Origin: Corynespora cassiicola
Lineage: Eukaryota; Ascomycota; Dothideomycetes; Pleosporales; Corynesporascaceae
Direction of reading: 5' to 3'
Assembly (NCBI GenBank): GCA_022059125.1
Contig: JAEUWY010000001.1
Span: 1,550,001 to 1,614,000 of the forward strand
DNA length: 64,000 nt
Positions 12,001 to 23,110 of this stretch are shown here, piece after piece. Position 1 is the stretch's first letter. Each line of letters begins with the position of its first letter. A program made the position numbers and the translations under genes. The notes beneath the pieces were generated by a model that was given only the letters and a program-made list of their open reading frames with translations, had not been told where the DNA came from and ran no database searches.

Positions 12001-14137
12001 CCCTGGTAGCTCATCAAGATCCTTGAAGACGGACTCGGTCTCTCCGTCGAATTCGAAAACCGGTTTATCCGAGGCATCCGAGAGACTCGGCGACTCACTA
12101 ACTGATGATCGCTCGCTCTGGAGGTCAGCATGCTTGAGCGCATCGCTCTTCTTGACAAACTTGAGGTTGCGTTCCACCTCTTCGATGATCTGCACCGCCT
12201 CCTGACCCCTGTGGTCACTGCACAGCAGACCGATGAGATGTTCCACGGCTTCAAAATAGCTGGGTCGGAGTTTGACGGCGCGTCGCCAGTATTGCTCGGC
12301 GTCTCGTTTTTGCTGCAGGGCTAGTAAGGTGGCTGCAAGGTTAGAGGTTGCTTCGACATGGCTACAGCCGTTAGTGGCATCTCAGAATGGAACTGGGCGC
12401 AACTTACTCTTTGTCCAAGCCGAGAATATGCTTGTACCATTCTTTGGCCTTTTGATAGTCGCCCAAGGCATACGCCAGGCACCCTCCAAGAAGCATTCCG
12501 TCAATCCACTCCCACTTGCTTTCTTCGCAGTGCTTTGTGATGGCCTCCAAGGCCGACGCAGCAGTCATGCTGGGCGGCATGTCGTGGCGGAAGCTCTGGT
12601 GGACGCTGGCAATTGATCCCGACATGCGTCTCAACGTACGCATTGTATCCATCCCGTGAGGTTGTTGATGTAGTACGTGAGGATTTGCATACTGTTGTAG
12701 TGGCATTTGTGACCATGTGTGTCTATGCATATTTGGGTCCGGTCCATTCATCGACCATGTTGCTGCCGGATTATTGAGCGTGGGGTCGGGGTTTCTATAA
12801 TTGGACTGCGCAGACGAATACAGATCCAACTTGGGTGCTGACGAAAACGCATGCGATCGGGCAACTGCCTGCGAGCTGCTACTACTCGACGAGGCGGAGA
12901 AATTGGCACCCGGTTGCCGGGGTGGCTTGGGGTAGATGTGCGGTCGTGCCTGCTGGTGACCATTGGAATTCTGTCCGTTTGCGTTTGATTTCCGTGTCGA
13001 TTGCAAGTATTTCAGCAGATCGACGTATACTGAATGCGCCCAAGAGAAGACCTTTTCCCTTGTCTGGGCGTTCATGGACTGAGGACCAAACTCGGCGAGC
13101 GGAGATGCCACGGGAGTGATGTCAGGGACGGGGGTCGTCTGGCCTGATGACAGGCCAAGGTCCGGCTGGGGCCGTTGGCTCATTGGCGCGGGCAGCTGCG
13201 GGCTTTGGTAATCTAATGCGATATTGGGATGGGCCTGAGGGTACGGCGTAGTGAAGTCCAAAGGCCGGGGTATACTGTTGTACATGTTTGGTGGCTGATG
13301 CATTTGATAAGGATTCTGTTGCATAAAGTTGAGATTAGGGACAGCATTGCTAAATGCATGTCCTAGATAAGCATTGTGTTGCGGATGGGTCCAGTTGGGG
13401 GCATGATGAGAATAGAAACGGGGATCGCGCAAGGCTGCGGGCCGGTATGGGATAAAAGTGCCGTCGTGCCAGTATGGACCGAATGGACCCTGGTCGTTGG
13501 AAACGGTTGGGCCCAGCGGACTCTGGAGCGAAGGCTCCATGGCCCCGCAGAATGGCTGACCGTACATTTGATACTGCGGGTGTGGTTGCAACTGGGGCGC
13601 CTGATTCAGCATCGAGTCAATCTGCGGTAGCGCCCTCCCAGACCCCGTCTCAAAATAGAGACTCGGACTCCAATCTGACGACCCATCCTGTTTTACGCGG
13701 TGGAAGTCATTCTTCAGAGGCGATCGCAGCGGCAGGTCCTGGTTCAGGCCGTAGGGAATGTTGGATTCGGCGGTTACGGGCAGGAGGATGTGCTTGGTGG
13801 CGTGCGGCTTGTCGCTCTGCTCGACCGAAGTCCCGTCGTAGGCTGCTGACAATATCCCGTTCGGCGTCTTACGGCGGAGCATGTGCTCAGGCGGCGGGGG
13901 CGGTTTCGAAGCATTCTGGACGCTCTCTGAAGATATATGGGAGGGGTACGAGTTGTGTCGCAGCAGGGGGTGGGCATACTGCTGGGGGCGGGGAGGAGCC
14001 ATGGGCCGCTGGTCGTAGGCGGGGGCGTTGCGGAGGAGCGACCCGTGGGGGGCGGACGGGTGCGAGTTGTGGTACGGTCCCAAGGGCGAGAACAGCGGCG
14101 GTTGCGGCTGTGGGGGGTACTGCCGGACCATAGTCAT
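9043..14137 (-). CDS. O-GlcNAc transferase-like protein (TPR + GT41), three exons, 1665 aa
   Basis: The model is complement(9043..9693, 9745..12361, 12408..14137), introns 51 and 46 nt, 1665 residues. The first 500 residues are disordered, rich in Pro, Gln and Ser. TPR-like helices appear near 545-645 and 700-740, and clear TPRs at about 920-1010 (YTNLGSLLKDIGQLDVAIQMYEQA). From about 1225 the sequence follows the bipartite GT41 catalytic domain: YVSSDFNNHPLAH with the first His at about 1239, aligning with the catalytic His loop of animal OGT, and later DTPECNAHTTAADILWSGTP, aligning with its UDP-binding loop. By homology the enzyme transfers GlcNAc (or fucose, as in SPINDLY) from a nucleotide sugar to Ser/Thr of nucleocytoplasmic proteins; donor identity cannot be read here. 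The start has A at -3. An extremely GC-rich 3-kb leader/promoter region lies upstream. Confidence 0.9.
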
Positions 14138-17100
14138 TGTGGACGGAGCCGCCGGGGAGGAAGCGGAGGGGGGGAGGGGGGAGGAGGGCGTTCTGTACGC
14201 GTATTAAGCAACCAGGACGGGGAGCGAGGTGGACGAGCAACGGTGAGTCGATGGGCTGGACAGCGAGAGGGTAAGCGCTGCAGGTGCAGGGCGGCCTGTT
14301 CCCACGGTTCGGCCTCGATCAAGCAGAGAACTCCCAAAGACCATTCACCAAGACCGGCTGGTGCCTATGCCTTTGCGAAGTCGACGCCTGCCTCCAACGC
14401 ATATCATTTCTCTCGGGTCGTGGGCAGCAGAATCAGCGCCGGGGCGTCTCGTTGCCGGCTGCCACCAGCAAGAGACGGCGGCGTCGTCGGGGAGGGGGTT
14501 TGGAAGTCGACGAGAGCGGGAGTGTCGAGAGGAAAGGCCTGAAGCAAGGGCGAGGGAGAGGGTCAACGTGTTGTTCGGTGAGGCAGTCGGGGCTCGGAAT
14601 GGACAGGCATGCGGGCCAGCACAGGACAGGACAGGACAGGACAGGACAGGAGCAGACAGGGCAGGGCAAGGCAGGGCACCGAGGCAGGGCACAGCAACTC
14701 ACCTGCAGGATGCGAAATGGAGGGCGCGCCGGGGCACCGTTCTCGGTTGGACGGGCGGGTTGGAGGGACGGGTTAGGGAAGAGAGGGCAGGTAGCACAGC
14801 GAGCGAAGGGGCGCAGCAGCGGACGGCTGGCGGGATACGGGCGACGTCAGGGCTGGCCGCGCGCCGCGTCGTCGTCGAGTGGTTGCAGCGGGCTCGGGGG
14901 CGGCCTGGCTGGGGGGACGGGAGGGTGTATCGCGGCGGCGTGGGCGTGGGCGCGCGAGAGTGGTTTTGAAGGCTGCACAGCTATGCAGGCGATGACGAGG
15001 TCTGCCACCAGGGCACTAGCCAGGCGTTGGCAGCGGTAGGGGAGGAGTAGCGGGAGCAGCGGGCTGGCGGGCGCAAGTAGGGCCTACTCTGGGCCTGCCG
15101 CCTGCTGGCCTGCTGCTTGCTGCTCGCTGCGGTGCTGCCGTGCTAGCAGTCGTTCGACTGCTACTGGTGGCTTGCGCGCGCCCTTGTCGCAGCGCCAGAG
15201 CGAAAACCTGGCCGCCGCCCGTCTTTTCTGGGGATGGCCGTGGCCCACACACGCCGTCGATCGAGTCTGCCCACGCTGTGGCAGCTGCTGGCACGAGATG
15301 CTGGACGCGCTCGCCTGCCCGCATGGCTTCCTGGCTTCAATTCGCGGCGACGGCTGCAGCGGAAGCAGCCAGCCTCTTCGCGCCCTCCACCCTCCACCTT
15401 CCACCCTCCTCCACGCCCTGCTTCCTGCTTCCCGCCACGGCAGCCAGGACGTCAAGCCCCCTCCCAAGCCGCGGGCGACGGTGGCTTGCCGCCAGCCCAG
15501 CAGTCACACCCCAAGCTTCCCACCCAACGGCGATCGCCCTCCGTGACTGGGACGCCGTCGGCCGTGAATCAGGCCGCCCAAGCCCGCCTGTCCGCCTGTC
15601 CGCCTGCACCCCTCCACTCCTCCACCCACCGCCCACCGCCCACCCACCACGAGCCACGCGCGAGCCACTACGGCGGTTGCAATCTCTGCGCGCAGGCTCT
15701 GTAGCCCCAAGTCGTCCACCTTCCCGTATTCGGGCCCGGCAACCTTCATTTTTTTTCTATTATTATGGGGCCGTCTGACAAGGCAAACCACCGTGAACAG
15801 CGATCCCAGTTTAGCCTAGATTAACGCCTTGCCGCTTCCGACCTGTCGACATGCACCAAGGCACATGGTCCCCTAGGGCGGCGCTGCCTGCTTGCCGTCC
15901 TGGACAAAGGTCGGGGTTGGTCGACGCCTCTGTCGGTGAATCGAAGCAACCAGCCAATTCCACAATTGCCCTCTCCACAATTCCTGTCGGCCCTGCCACC
16001 TGGGCGAATGTCGTCCGCCATTCCATGTTTCACCTGCGCCGCTGCCGTCCTTCGACCGCCCACGAGGCGCCCAATCTGAAACGTATAGCCAGACGCCGAC
16101 ATGCCATCACACGACATGCACCCAACAAGAAAACATGTAGACCAAAGTTGATGGACCGCTGAACCCAAACCCGGAGGCTAGAGTACCGCGGTGAGTAAGA
16201 GGTCGTTGCTCTTCTTTACTCCAAAATAGGCCTATACCATGGACCCGTCAGAAGACTGGGGGTAAGGGCCAGAGTGTTGGTAAAGGTGCATCACAAGGAA
16301 CATATTTCATCTGCGCAATGGTTGCCGATTCCTGACCGCCCTTGGTTCCGCCTGCCCTGCCTGGTTCCTGCGTGACAGCGGAGGGTGCGGCACGGGCGGT
16401 CCCTCCTCAGAGTTGTCGTCTCCAAGCCCAGGGGGGTGCACCGAGTCTTATGAACCCGGTCCGAAACAAGCTATACCTGTGCCGTCGTTGGAATTCCGTC
16501 ATCAATGCCAACATGCTACAAGTTTGCTGCTCGGGACTGTACGTTAGTGACACTGCATTAGACCAGTAGATCGGCTGTCTGCCAGATGTCGAGGTCGCGC
16601 GCAAGCCTTGCCGCAGGAGCCAGACGATCCGGCGGCTCTCGCCCGCAGCCACAATAAGGCGGACTCTTGGTACAAGAGAGATCGTCAGCCAATACAACAA
16701 TAGCCTCGCTCCAAGCCCGACAAAGCACTGTACAAAGGCACCGCTGTTCACGTCAGCGTGAGCTGAGAAGGATGTATGTGGTGGGGATATGCTTACCAGA
16801 TGTGTCATGTCACGGGTGTTGTGGCATGACGCAGACGTGCGTTGGTTGCCGCTGAAGGGCCGTTCTGCCAGCGACTGTAGAAGAAGAGACTGAAGGGTTG
16901 ATGGGTTGAAGTCCAAAGATGATGGGCGAAGTTTTTTGGAGACGCTAGACCCCACGTGATGTTAGTCAGCACCGGTGCGGAGAAACATGGCTCCGGCGAC
17001 AGGGTAGTTTGCTGTCAATGTGGCTTCACCAGAATCTCGGACAATAAAGTATTCACTCCAGCTCAACTCACGTTCCACGTAATACATCCGAAAAGGGCAC

Positions 17101-17167
17101 GCGGTCCGTCCATTCACTATCTCAAGATTCTCTACCGAGTGAAAGACTAAACGCACCGAATTTCGCC
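14138..17167. promoter_or_regulatory. 3-kb GC-rich divergent spacer between the GT41-type gene and SEC62
   Basis: The two flanking genes diverge, so both promoters lie here. The sequence is strongly GC-rich from 14140 to about 15700, with (ACAGG)n at 14621, and more balanced afterwards. Open frames up to about 250 codons exist on both strands, but they overlap each other, have skewed Arg/Gly/Pro/Ser compositions and no motif. I call no gene in it. Confidence 0.5.
14621..14694. repeat. (ACAGG)6 pentanucleotide repeat with degenerate tail
   Basis: Six perfect ACAGG copies occupy 14621-14650. They are followed by related GCAGGGC units to about 14694. The array lies in the putative leader of the GT41-type gene. 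Confidence 0.9.
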
Positions 17168-18533
17168 ATGAGCGCCCAAGGTCAACCTCAAGGGCCTCCT
17201 CCGCAGGGCCCTCCGCAGGGCCCTCCGCAGGGCATGCCAGGACCTCCGCCGCCCGGCCAACAACCCACCCCAGAACAAATTGCTATGATGCAAAGGCAGC
17301 TCGCTGCTGAAGCACAGAAGCACGGATTAACTGTTCAGGAATACGTTGGCAGGCTCAAAGCGCAAGCTATGCAGCAACAACAGGCGCAAATGCGGCAACA
17401 ACAGCAGGCCCAGCAGCAGCCAATCCAACCCGGCCCGCCGAAACCAGAGGCTATTGCGCTCGCAAACTTCTTGAAGTCGCAGGACTTGAAGCCAAGGACA
17501 GTCATCCATGACGAGAAGAGGAAGGAAATGTTCAGAGGTATGGCATATACCCCAGCGCATGTTGGATGTGTGATTGAAGGTATACAAGCATTGGATGCTA
17601 ATATATCCCAACAGTCAAGCGAGCAATTCGTGCCATCCAGTCCCCCGCCTATGCCAAGTTCCGCGCGAAGAACCCCTCCCTCCCTGAAGTCACCGATCGT
17701 GCCTCCGCCGAGAACACGTTTAAGCTGCTGCCCCTCTCCCTGCTTGCCCTCCGAGTATCCAAGGTAGACCCATCACACGGACATGAAGGCCACAACCATG
17801 GAAAAACTAAGCGCATCAAAGGCCTCTGGACCGTTCGCATCGAGCAGCACCAGGAGGCAGGCGACGACCACCACTATATTTGGCTATATGAGGGTTCGCA
17901 GTGGAAGCAGAAGCTTTATGCTGTCGGAGCACTTGTCCTAGTCATGGCAATTGTGCTGTTCCCACTGTGGCCACTGTTTATGAGGCAGGGAGTGTGGTAC
18001 CTCAGCATGGGCGCACTCGGTCTCATTGGTCTATTCTTCGGCATGGCTATCGTCCGGTTGATCTTGTTCATCATCACCATGTTTGCGGTTCCCCCTGGCC
18101 TCTGGCTGTACCCCAATTTGTTCGAGGACGTCGGCTTCTTCGACTCCTTCCGCCCGCTCTGGGCATGGCACAAGGTACGTCATTCACGACCCACTCACCG
18201 CATGATTTCTTTTGCTGATCTCGTCACAAGACCCCCGAGGACATCAAGGCAGAGAAACGCGCAAAGAAGGAAAAGAAAGCAGCAAAGGCCGCCGCCAAAG
18301 CCGAGGCCGCCGCCAACGGCAAAACGCCCAAGGGCAAGCGCAGTGGCGCCCCCGTCGCCGCAGAGCCCGAGCCTGAGCCTGAGCCCGAGCCAGCATCTCC
18401 TGTGGAGGCAGAGACTCCCTCCAACGTTGAGTCAGCGCCTGAACCTACCGGCTCAGAAGCGGCAGCGCCGTCTGGCTCGGTGACACATCGTCCTCAGCGA
18501 GCCACGGTCGAGGAGGCCGAGGAGGACGAGTAG
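17168..18533 (+). CDS. SEC62: Sec62 family protein-translocation protein of the ER, three exons, 410 aa
   Basis: Exons are 17168..17537, 17615..18174 and 18231..18533 (410 residues); both introns have good branch points. A Pro/Gln-rich N-terminus (repeated GPPQ units, residues about 9-20, and a polyQ stretch near 75-90) leads to the conserved cytosolic domain (ALANFLKSQDLK, then KRAIRAIQSPAYAKF). A second conserved part ends in IEQHQEAGDDHHYIWLYEG. Two membrane segments lie near residues 222-243 and 250-285, with PPGLWLYPNLFEDVGFFDSF after the second, a hallmark of Sec62. The C-terminus is Lys/Ala/Glu-rich and cytosolic. Sec62 acts with Sec63 and the Sec61 channel in post-translational import of proteins into the ER. 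The start has G at -3. Confidence 0.95.
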
Positions 18534-19964
18534 GCCGTGCCTCCTCACTCCCTTTCTATTCTGCCTTGGTCGATTTGCGGCCGTTGATGCACTGTTGTCT
18601 TCCTTTTGCGTATATCCCTTTTTTAGTATCCCATCTACCCACCTTCCTATCTAGCATCTCCGAGGCAGTCAGACAGGCATATGCGGTGGGCGTTTCGGTG
18701 CACTGGGATCGGGACGAGGACGGGAATCGGATCTGGATGTGGAGTCGGGATCGGAAATCTTTTCGGGGCTCAAAGACAAAAAAGCTGGGATTGTCATCTT
18801 TGCCCTGCATGCTCCTCGCTCGAGATGACGGTGTCGATGGGCGCTAAGTGTGATTCTGCGTGTTCGTTCGTGTATATCATTTGATGTTTATGATGGATAA
18901 TCTTCTTTATTTTCCTTCTTCTGCATGCTCGAGTCAATTGTGTTGTTGTTCTGTTTCTGTTGAAGCAAGCGTGGAGCATCCAAGTGTGGTTACTATGGTG
19001 TAATTAACAAGGAAAGTTTTGGTCCAAAAGAGCGTATTTGGGAAAAGAAAGATGTATCCACAGCAGGACTCCACGGCCGAGGATGTGCACGAGAAGACGG
19101 ATCCTAGTGGAACTCCAAATCTCCAGCTTCAAGTCACAATCCTACCCGTACCCCCACCTCACACCCTCTTCCCTACCCCTTGCCTCTCATACACCATCGC
19201 CACCATCACAACCCCGTCCCTTCGATTCCCATCACCCACCTTTCCCCTCCTTACTATCCATCCCGTACACTACCGCCACAACCCCCATAACCCACCTCTA
19301 GCCTCCCATCCCTCTCTATGCAACCTTATGCACCCTACACAAAAATAATAATGATAACAGTAATAAAAAAAATTTAAGCGCCATACACGACATAGGCCCG
19401 AAGCGCGGCGCACCAAGGCCGGGCGGCGCGGAACGAGATAGCTTGCGCCTACGCCGCCGCACCCGCACTCGTCACACCGTCTGCGGGATCAGCGGTGCGG
19501 TGAGATTGCTTCGAGGAGCGGAGGGCGTGGATGCCGTGGGCCAGCTCAGGGCTGCCATGTACAAGTGAAGCGGATGTGGGTATGGAGAATGATGGGGCGG
19601 GCGGAGCGATAGAGGCGGTGTGGGATGGGTAACGCATCACAGTGGAGGGCAAAGTGGAAAAATTTCCATGGGAGGGAGGGGCAAGATGTGGTCCCGTGAA
19701 TTAAGGAGAGGGGAGCTCCGTACGAATGCCATGAGAAATAGTATGTAGGGGCTAGTCAAAGAGGCTAGTTGATCTGCAAGAGCAGCAAACAAAGTGCAGT
19801 TGCAGTTCCTGCATCAACGCCATGCTCCATGTCGCAATGCCAAAATCTGATTGTCCAAGCATTATCGCCATGGTCCTTGTAAACGCCCTTCCGCTGTGCT
19901 GTATATCATGTTCCAAAAACAAAAGGAGAATTTAAACGCCTGGAAAGATGCTGTACGAGCCCCG
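18534..19964. other. Convergent 3-prime intergenic region
   Basis: These 1.4 kb separate the stops of SEC62 and the coiled-coil gene. I see C/T-rich stretches (19140-19330), an A-rich block near 19335-19375 and no gene with recognisable content. A 67-codon minus frame at 19449-19652 is not supported. Confidence 0.5.
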
Positions 19965-21231
19965 CTAGTTGCCAGGTGCTGCTGGCTCGGTCGTATCTGT
20001 ATTGCTTTGGGTCTCACGGCGACTGAGCGGGGGGCTGCTGTGCAGAGCAGACTGCGTCGCTGGAGAGTGGGTGATGCTACTGGTAGGGTTTTGTTCCGCC
20101 AACTGTCTCTCTGTTGAATGCAAGTCAGCACTTGATACACACTTCATCATCCAAAGTAATCCTATGTGGCCGAGAATTCCGTTGAGAGTGGACCAAACAC
20201 TCACCTAGCTCGCGTATACGCAGCTTAAGCATTTGATTCTCTCGCGTCAGATTCTGGGTTTCGGCCTGGTAGAATACGCTCTCGTCCCGAGTGGTGCTCG
20301 TGGCAGATCCAGGAAGCCATTCGGTGCTTTCGTATTGCTGGCCAGACAGTGGCCGAAGAGCTGGCGAACCAGCATGACTGCTGCCCCGGGATCGGTCTGC
20401 GATTGAGGAGTGCCGACTGACGCTTCCGTGGGTGCCTGGTGGGAATGGCGAGCGGGAGCGGGGTTGTGCGGCGGTGGGGAGCGGTGAGATGTTTGATTGA
20501 GAAGGATGGGCGGAGTGTGGAAGGGAAAGCGAGCGCTCTGACGTGGGCGTGCTGTCGTCAACGGCGGAGGAAGAAGGTTGCTGCTGATTGGCCTGCAAGA
20601 CTTGGATTTGCGCCTGCTGCTGGCGGATCATGTTCAAAAGGCGGTTCTGCGAGGGGTTAACAGGTTGCACCACGGCATGTAACAATCAAGCAAGCACAGC
20701 CGCGTAACGTCAGGCCAATGGGATAGAGGCCTGGGACCATGAGAGATGCACTTTACATTGCGCATACCTCAGCTCCGGGCAGCTTGTCTCGCCGAAGTAG
20801 GCAAAGCGTGTGGCTTGACGTACCACTTGACCCTCCTGCTCATACTCCAGTTCCTGGTGCAGCTCACCCAGGCTGGGGTTGCGTTCGTGGTGCGGGCTGT
20901 GTGGCCAGGCGCCGCGCGACCGGGACGGGCTCTGGAGCTCTCCAGGGGCGGGAAGGGCAGGGTCGTTGAGGTTGAGGTTCATGCGGATGCTGGACCGGCG
21001 ACGCGCCCGCTCGACGTCCCGCCGCATACTACCGCTGGAGGGGCGCCGATCCTCATTCTGGATGCCGGCGTTCATGGCGGCAGCGGCAGCTAGAGAGTGC
21101 GGGGGCGTGTGGGAGGCTGGCGGGGACTGGGAGAGGTTGCGGGCGGGATCATTGGAGGATGCCATGCGGGCAAGATTGGGGGAGGCTGAGGGCGACGGCG
21201 ACGGCGGCAGCGAGTTCAGGTCGGGGGGCAT
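19965..21231 (-). CDS. Unrecognised coiled-coil, serine/proline-rich protein, three exons, 331 aa
   Basis: The model is complement(19965..20110, 20205..20646, 20824..21231), introns 94 and 177 nt, 331 residues. The first ATG of the frame is at 21231 (G at -3). The first exon is rich in Ser, Pro and basic residues and ends in a short helical segment, SLGELHQELEYEQEGQV. Splicing joins it directly to NRLLNMIRQQQAQIQ, making one continuous amphipathic helix interrupted by the intron. A second helical segment, ENQMLKLRIRELE, lies near residues 275-287. The two short heptad-like segments suggest coiled-coil pairing. I do not recognise the family and assign no function. The first intron is unusually long for this window and could hide an alternative form. 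Confidence 0.7.
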
Positions 21232-23110
21232 GGCTGGCACTCGCTGGCCGGCACAGGGCTATATAAATGCGGCAGGAAAATAGGAGGGGGCGGCGGCGGC
21301 GGGCGCAGTGATTATTGCGGGGAGTGTGACCTGGAGAAAGGTGATGGTGGGGAGACCTCGACGGGCGGGCGCGGGGCATGACGACAGCGGCCGAGACGAG
21401 ACGGAGGGTCAAAGAGAGCTGGGCTTGGCGCGGCAACGCACCGGAACAACGCTTGGGCCGCCCGACGCAGGAACAACAGCACCCCAGAGCCACCAGAGCC
21501 TCCAGAGCAAGCCTACCCACGCCCGCCGGCCCGCGCTAGCCAACGACACCTGTTTACTGTTTGCTGCCGGGCCTGCGCGGCACGCTCGATACACGCGCGC
21601 CGGGCCACCTCATTTCGCGCAGACGTGCCGGCCGGGCCCCCGATGCCCCAAAGCGGCCGCCGTGGAAGCCTGCTTGCGCCAGCTGATCAGCCCTCTTCAT
21701 GGGCACGCGTCGTCTGTGCGCCTGCACCTGGCCCGGTTCTACTCACGATGCCGGGCCTCAAGCCTGGAGACGAGCCCTCAGTCCATGGTCCGGCAGCCAG
21801 CGGCAGCAGTGCGCTGTGCGAGGCCGTGTGCCCGAGTGCGGAGCCGTGGTCGTGCAGCTCACGCAGCTCACAGCCCGCAGCACGCACACCACTGCTCAGG
21901 GGAATTTTTTTTGACTTCCACGTCTGGCACACGGCGACCTGAACGCTGCTTACGAAGATCCGAGCCATACCACAATCGCCCGCTGATCCATCCCGTACTA
22001 TGCTAGCCCCATCGTCCCGTTTGGCTCCCAAAGGAGAGGCCCTCGTGTGGCTGCGAATCACCGTGTCCCGGAAGCGTTCGTCCTTGGGCCTGGCCGAAAA
22101 TCAATGACCCTTTGCAGCTGCCCTGTTTCGGAGCGCATTCGTGCTCGACATTGGGCAATGGGTGCGCCTCAGCTCCTAGCCTCCAACGGCGCATCACATC
22201 GGCCTCGGGGCCTGCGCCGCCTCAGGCCACTCCGCCTGCAGCGAGGGCCGCCGTGACGGGGCACAAAGCTCCAGTGTTGGCTCCTGAATAAGCTCGGCTC
22301 GACCCGACCTCGCTCAGATATATAGAAAAAAGCATGCAGCGCGACCTTGACTCTGCCAAAAATCGCCGTGTGGTGGTCAAACCATATCCCAAACACACCA
22401 TCATCATTACCCCCGCCTCGAAGATTTGATCCGGGATAGTGCGACAAGGTACCGGCGCCACCTGGTCTTTAGCCTGCCACGCTCATTTTGAAAGGGGCAT
22501 AGCGCTCCCAAACATCACACGCGGAAGCGTGAGAACCTCCCTGTCGGTCCCGCGGTTAGGCCATGGTCCTGCACGGGCGACTCAACGCTCCTTCAATTGG
22601 CGTCGCCCTAGAAGTTTCATCAGCATCCCCTCCTCCTCCATCTTGCATTTCTCTGCAGCGTACCCCCTCCAGCCTCGCTCCAGGGACACATGTCCTGTAC
22701 CTTCGTTTGAATTCAATCAACGGCCCCTGCCAACTACGCTCGTTCACCTCTTTTTGCCTGCAGAATTTCACGCACTGATCCGCGACCGCGAGACACTGAA
22801 CCCTTCTGCCTGTGTCAAAGCTTGTTAGGCACGCTTCATTAGCACTCGGTCCCGCGTTGTTTCTTCCTCGACTACAACGTCCCATCCTTTAAGCCTGGCT
22901 CCCTTGCCAATTCCCTCCTTACCACCCGCCGTAGACCCCGTGCGACCAAATTGCCGTTCTTCCAACAGGCCATCCTAGATTCGCATCACCCGACCTCTTG
23001 TGCCGCCCCGCCCACGACATAATAGCGACGCCCTCCCTGATTTGCTCCGCCTGTCTTGCTCTCGTTCATGTGTTGACTCTGAGAGACTCCTCCACCCGGC
23101 CCTCGACGCC
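21232..23110. promoter_or_regulatory. Divergent promoter region between the coiled-coil and PH-domain genes
   Basis: This 1.9-kb spacer has head-to-head genes at its ends. A TATA-like ctatataaat is present at about 21258 and an agatatatag at about 22316, but neither sits at a convincing distance from a start codon in the right orientation. No gene is called inside it. Confidence 0.45.

Noticed and set aside
16407..16955. 182-codon minus-strand frame upstream of SEC62
   Set aside because: Starts at GTG, no recognisable domain, lies within the divergent promoter spacer; may be leader sequence.
21258..21267. TATA-like ctatataaat near the coiled-coil gene start
   Set aside because: It points rightward, away from the adjacent minus-strand gene, and is 1.85 kb from the next rightward start codon.
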